Shown: positions 4,383-7,141 of the stretch, piece after piece
Layout: every line of letters begins with the position of its first letter
Numbering within the stretch: position 1 is the first letter of the stretch
Assembly (NCBI GenBank): GCA_900752305.1
Contig: CAADUV010000315.1
Coordinates: forward strand, 1-7,141
Reading direction: 5' to 3'
Length of the DNA stretch: 7,141 bases
Source: an uncultured Oscillospiraceae bacterium
GTDB taxonomy: Bacteria > Bacillota > Clostridia > Oscillospirales > Oscillospiraceae
Notes under the pieces: generated by a model
Databases searched by the model: none
The model's input: the letters and a program-made list of their open reading frames with translations, nothing else
Told to the model about the DNA's origin: nothing
Translations under genes and position numbers: made by a program

Positions 4383-4474
4383 TGCGGGGTTTGACCTCCG
4401 CAAACAACTGCCTCGTGGCACATTCTTTCGTCGAACCGCCGCGCAGCGCCGTAACGTTTTTGCGGAGCTTTTTT
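4383..4474 (+). promoter_or_regulatory. Possible second attenuator in the thrS leader
   Basis: CTCCGCAAA (4396-4404) is a perfect 9-bp complement of TTTGCGGAG (4459-4467), followed by CTTTTTT: a terminator-like stem with a 54-nt loop. The same 5' arm can instead pair locally with TGCGGGG (4383-4389) to give a compact hairpin at 4383-4402. The two folds exclude each other, as in attenuators. An outer pair AAAAAGCT (4365-4372) / AGCTTTTT (4466-4473) overlaps the same element. No second T-box motif is present. It may also be a MITE-like palindromic repeat; I cannot choose between these. Confidence 0.35.
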
Positions 4475-4515
4475 AAGTGAGATTCCAAATCTGTGATTTG
4501 GTTCAATCGAACTTA
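4474..4515 (+). repeat. Long interrupted stem-loop just upstream of the thrS ribosome binding site
   Basis: TAAGT/ACTTA (4474-4478 with 4511-4515), GATT/AATC (4481-4484 with 4505-4508) and CCAAATC/GATTTGG (4485-4491 with 4495-4501) form one helix of 16 pairs. Opposed GA/GA steps (4479-4480, 4509-4510) could form sheared G-A pairs, and TTC (4502-4504) is bulged. It ends 22 nt before AGGAGG, leaving the ribosome site free. There is no U-tract, so it is not a terminator. Its role is unknown. Confidence 0.5.
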
Positions 4516-4551
4516 CACAGAGTGCAAAAAGCGACTTAGGAGGAAATTGAA

Positions 4552-6300
4552 ATGGCTGACAATCAGTACACCTTTGAAAACGAACAGTATCGCAAGACTT
4601 ACTGGCACACCTGTTCCCACATCCTCGCCCAGGCGGTCAAGCGTCTCTATCCCGACGTGAAGCTGGCCATCGGCCCCGCCATTGACAACGGCTTTTACTA
4701 TGACATCGACTCCCCCACTGCCTTCACGCCTGAGATTTTGACCCAGATCGAAGCGGAGATGCGGAAGATCTGCAAGGAAAAGCTGAAGCTGGAACGGTTC
4801 GAGCTGCCCCGTGCGGAAGCGCTGGAGCTGATGAAGGACGAGCCTTACAAGGTAGAGCTCATCAACGACCTGCCCGAAGACGCTGTCATCAGCTTCTACA
4901 AGCAGGGCGACTTCACCGACCTGTGCGCAGGCCCCCACCTGGACTCCACCGGTCGGGTCAAGGGCAACGCCATCAAGCTGACCGCCTGCAACTCCGCTTA
5001 CTGGCGTGGTGACTCCAACCGTCAGGTGCTGCAGAGAATCTACGGCATCGCCTTCCCCAAAAAAGACGAGCTGGACGCCTACCTGAAGCAGATCGAGGAG
5101 GCCAAGAAGCGGGATCACCGCCGTCTGGGCAAGGAACTGGGTCTGTTCACCCTGATGGAGGAAGGCCCTGGCTTCCCCTTCTTCCTGCCCAAGGGCATGG
5201 TGCTGCGGAACACCCTGCTGGACTACTGGCGCAAGGTGCATAAGAAGTATGGTTATGTGGAAATCTCCACTCCCATCATCCTGAATCAGGAGCTGTGGCA
5301 TCGTTCCGGTCACTGGGAACACTACAAGGAAAATATGTACACCACCGTCATCGACGGCGAAGATTATGCGGTCAAGCCCATGAACTGTCCGGGCGGTATG
5401 CTGGTCTACAAGACCGAGCCTCACTCCTATCGTGACCTGCCTCTGCGTATGGCCGAGCTGGGTCTGGTGCATCGTCATGAGCTGTCCGGCGCCCTCCACG
5501 GCCTGTTCCGTGTCCGCTGCTTCACGCAGGACGATGCCCACATCTTCATGACCTGGGATCAGATGGAGGAAGAAATCCAGAACGTGGTTCGTCTGTTCGA
5601 CGAAGTTTACTCCGTCTTTGGCCTGACCTATCAGATCGAAGTATCCACCATGCCGGAAGACCACATTGGCGATGAAAAGACCTGGGATTTCGCCACCGAG
5701 ACCCTGAAAAAGGCTATCACCGACATGGGCAAGGAATTTGTCATCAACGAGGGCGACGGCGCCTTCTACGGCCCCAAGCTGGACTTCCATCTGGCCGACT
5801 CCCTGGGACGTACCTGGCAGTGCGGCACCATCCAGCTGGATATGCAGATGCCCGAACGGTTCGAGCTGGAATACACCGGCGCGGACGGCGAGAAGCATCG
5901 CCCCGTCATGATCCACCGTGTGGTGCTCGGCTCCATCGAACGGTTCATCGGCGTCATCACCGAGCATTTCGGCGGCGCGTTCCCCGCTTGGCTGACTCCG
6001 GTGCAGGTCAAGGTACTGCCCGTCACCGACCGTGCCGCAGAATACGCCGACGGCGTTGCCAAGGCGCTGGATGACGCAGGCTTCCGGGTGGAGGTAGACC
6101 ACAGAAGCGAAAAGCTGGGCTACAAGATCCGCGAAGCACAGACCATGAAGATCCCCTACATGGTGGTCGTGGGCGACAAGGATATGGAGAACCACACCGT
6201 TTCCATCCGTCACCGCACCGGCGAAGATCTGGGCGCTATGAGCCTGGACGCCTTCACTGCGCTGCTGAAGGAGGAAGTGGACACCATGGCCATCAAGTAA
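4552..6300 (+). CDS. thrS: Threonyl-tRNA synthetase, short form lacking the TGS domain
   Basis: Class II synthetase of 582 aa that joins threonine to tRNA-Thr and clears Ser-tRNA-Thr. The N-terminal editing domain (about 1-190) has HTCSH (His19, His23) and CAGPH (Cys125, His129), matching the E. coli editing residues His73, His77, Cys182 and His186. The catalytic domain (about 195-480) contains the zinc ligands Cys279 (MNCPGGM), His330 (DDAHIF) and His455 (MIHR), motif 2 in RHELSGALHGLFRVRCFTQD and motif 3 in VVLGSIERF. The anticodon-binding domain follows from about 483. Compared with the usual about 640 aa it lacks the roughly 60-residue N-terminal TGS domain; no upstream in-frame start restores it, and AGGAGG (4538-4543), 8 nt before ATG 4552, fixes the start. 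TGS-less forms are known among Clostridia, so this is probably natural. Expression is governed by the T-box upstream; a bidirectional terminator follows. Confidence 0.98.
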   Translation: MADNQYTFENEQYRKTYWHTCSHILAQAVKRLYPDVKLAIGPAIDNGFYYDIDSPTAFTPEILTQIEAEMRKICKEKLKLERFELPRAEALELMKDEPYKVELINDLPEDAVISFYKQGDFTDLCAGPHLDSTGRVKGNAIKLTACNSAYWRGDSNRQVLQRIYGIAFPKKDELDAYLKQIEEAKKRDHRRLGKELGLFTLMEEGPGFPFFLPKGMVLRNTLLDYWRKVHKKYGYVEISTPIILNQELWHRSGHWEHYKENMYTTVIDGEDYAVKPMNCPGGMLVYKTEPHSYRDLPLRMAELGLVHRHELSGALHGLFRVRCFTQDDAHIFMTWDQMEEEIQNVVRLFDEVYSVFGLTYQIEVSTMPEDHIGDEKTWDFATETLKKAITDMGKEFVINEGDGAFYGPKLDFHLADSLGRTWQCGTIQLDMQMPERFELEYTGADGEKHRPVMIHRVVLGSIERFIGVITEHFGGAFPAWLTPVQVKVLPVTDRAAEYADGVAKALDDAGFRVEVDHRSEKLGYKIREAQTMKIPYMVVVGDKDMENHTVSIRHRTGEDLGAMSLDAFTALLKEEVDTMAIK

Positions 6301-6317
6301 ACACTGCGCATAAAAAA

Positions 6318-6349
6318 AACTGCCTCGGAAGGTTCCGAGGCAGTTTTTT
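6318..6349. terminator. Bidirectional intrinsic terminator between convergent genes
   Basis: AACTGCCTCGGAA (6318-6330) and TTCCGAGGCAGTT (6333-6345) form a perfect 13-bp stem around GG. A-run at 6312-6319 and T-run at 6344-6349 flank it, so it can end thrS on the plus strand and the facing gene on the minus strand. Confidence 0.95.
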
Positions 6350-6352
6350 GTT

Positions 6353-7141
6353 TCAGTAGGTGTCCTCTTCGTCGATGATAACATCGCCTTTTTGGACGTT
6401 CTTGCCGATCATCTTGTCGATGAGGGCACGGGTCTTGGTACAGCTCTTGGGGACGCTGAAATAGTAGAGGCTGTTCATGGTGAGCTTGGACTTGATCTCC
6501 GGGTCGAAGTCGCCCAGGTCGCTGTTCTCCCGGATCAGGGTCTCCAGCTTCTCCGGCCACTCGGTCCCCGGCCAATTGGCGTCCACGTCGATATAGTAGC
6601 AGGTCTCGCCCACGGTGCTGGTGGTCTCCTGGTAGGTCCAGGCGAAGTGGTCGCTGTTCAGCTCCGCCAGGAAGGTGTCCCACACCGTTTTCTTCTGCTT
6701 GTCGGTCAGCTCTTTGGCCGGCTCCCTGTGGAGGGTCATGTTGCCTTCCTCGTCTTCCTCCTCTACCCGCACGTTCTCCACGCGGTCAGGGGTGTAGAAG
6801 TCCAGCAGCGTGAACGCCTGCAGCTCATCCAGGTGCACCACGTCCGCCATGGCTTTCAGCAGCTCCGGCGTGCCGTGGGGTTCCTCTGTGTAGTCGTCGG
6901 TGTTGCCCAAGTCCTGATCCTGGCCGGGGAGGGTATAGCCGCGCACCAGCTGGCTCCCGTCCTTCAGGGTATAGGTCAGGGTGCAGCGATAGTCGCCGGT
7001 CTCCTGGACGGGCAGGTAGGGGGTTTCATACTGGTCGATGATGACCTGGTGCAGCGCCTGGATGGTCTGGATGCTCTCCAGCTCCCGGAGCTTGGGGTTT
7101 ACGGAGAAGGAGACCGGCTCTTCCTCCTCGCTCTCCGGGTC
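6353..7141 (-). CDS. C-terminal part of an acidic protein, possibly an ABC-type permease (DUF6449-like tail); 5' end beyond the window
   Basis: The frame is open from the right edge to the TGA at 6353-6355, giving 262 visible C-terminal residues; the start lies outside. The sequence is soluble-looking and acidic, with DPESEEEEPVSFSV at the edge, RVEEEDEEGN internally and DVIIDEEDTY at the end. It contains QALHQVIIDQ and a Y-x-L-KDG-x-x-x-R-x-Y-x-LP pattern (YTLKDGSQLVRGYTLP), which resembles the extramembrane C-terminal region of some Clostridial multi-pass ABC permeases. That resemblance is from memory and moderate. No transmembrane segment is seen in the visible part. An internal GTG at 6946 is not a likely start, because upstream codons continue in frame without a stop and no good ribosome site precedes it. 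It ends at the terminator shared with thrS. Confidence 0.75.
   Translation of the reverse strand, partial: DPESEEEEPVSFSVNPKLRELESIQTIQALHQVIIDQYETPYLPVQETGDYRCTLTYTLKDGSQLVRGYTLPGQDQDLGNTDDYTEEPHGTPELLKAMADVVHLDELQAFTLLDFYTPDRVENVRVEEEDEEGNMTLHREPAKELTDKQKKTVWDTFLAELNSDHFAWTYQETTSTVGETCYYIDVDANWPGTEWPEKLETLIRENSDLGDFDPEIKSKLTMNSLYYFSVPKSCTKTRALIDKMIGKNVQKGDVIIDEEDTY

Noticed and set aside
4513..6384. A 623-codon open frame on the minus strand across thrS
   Set aside because: thrS on the plus strand is certain; the antisense frame is a composition shadow and starts beyond the bidirectional terminator.
6210..6683. Minus-strand frame spanning the end of thrS and the convergent gene
   Set aside because: It reads in the wrong frame for the acidic protein, which is open to the window edge, and crosses the bidirectional terminator.

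Overview
The window reads as chromosomal DNA from a moderately GC-rich anaerobic Firmicute, most likely of the Oscillospiraceae/Ruminococcaceae type. The reasons are strong AGGAGG-type ribosome binding sites, a threonine T-box leader in front of thrS, a threonyl-tRNA synthetase without the usual N-terminal TGS domain, and small Xre regulators of Firmicute style. The assignment is inference from gene style, not from a marker gene. There are no tRNA or rRNA genes, CRISPR arrays, insertion sequences or phage structural genes.

Layout. At the left edge (1-1384) a minus-strand operon encodes a YheO/DauR-type PAS-HTH regulator whose end overlaps the start of an M20 metallodipeptidase that runs off the window; a sigma-A promoter with an inverted repeat lies upstream. 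Positions 1385-1979 hold no convincing gene but contain a long homopyrimidine tract, an inverted repeat, an extended -10 promoter and a strongly structured, GC-rich 272-nt leader. The leader feeds a stand-alone radical SAM gene (1980-2870) that ends in a strong intrinsic terminator.

Positions 2926-3182 are non-coding and carry a perfect DnaA box with two degenerate copies at helical spacing, a long inverted repeat, an A/T palindrome and a 17-bp palindrome. Then come two paralogous minus-strand Xre regulators (66 and 75 aa), each with an upstream region sharing the word CAAAACAG inside a palindrome. Divergent from the second is a small cysteine-rich protein (83 aa).

The stop codon of the cysteine-rich gene lies inside the -35 box of the thrS promoter. 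A complete T-box riboswitch (threonine specifier ACC) with its terminator follows, then about 215 nt of further leader with unexplained inverted repeats, one set arranged like a second attenuator. thrS (4552-6300) ends at a bidirectional terminator shared with a convergent, 5'-truncated acidic protein gene (6353-7141) that may be the C-terminal part of an ABC-type permease.

How the genes relate: thrS is controlled by uncharged tRNA-Thr through the T-box. The regulator-dipeptidase pair looks like a self-contained amino acid or peptide utilisation unit. The Xre pair and the cysteine-rich gene look like a small autoregulated module. The most notable unexplained items are the structured radical SAM leader, the post-T-box structures and the DnaA-box island. 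No complete new system can be claimed from sequence alone.
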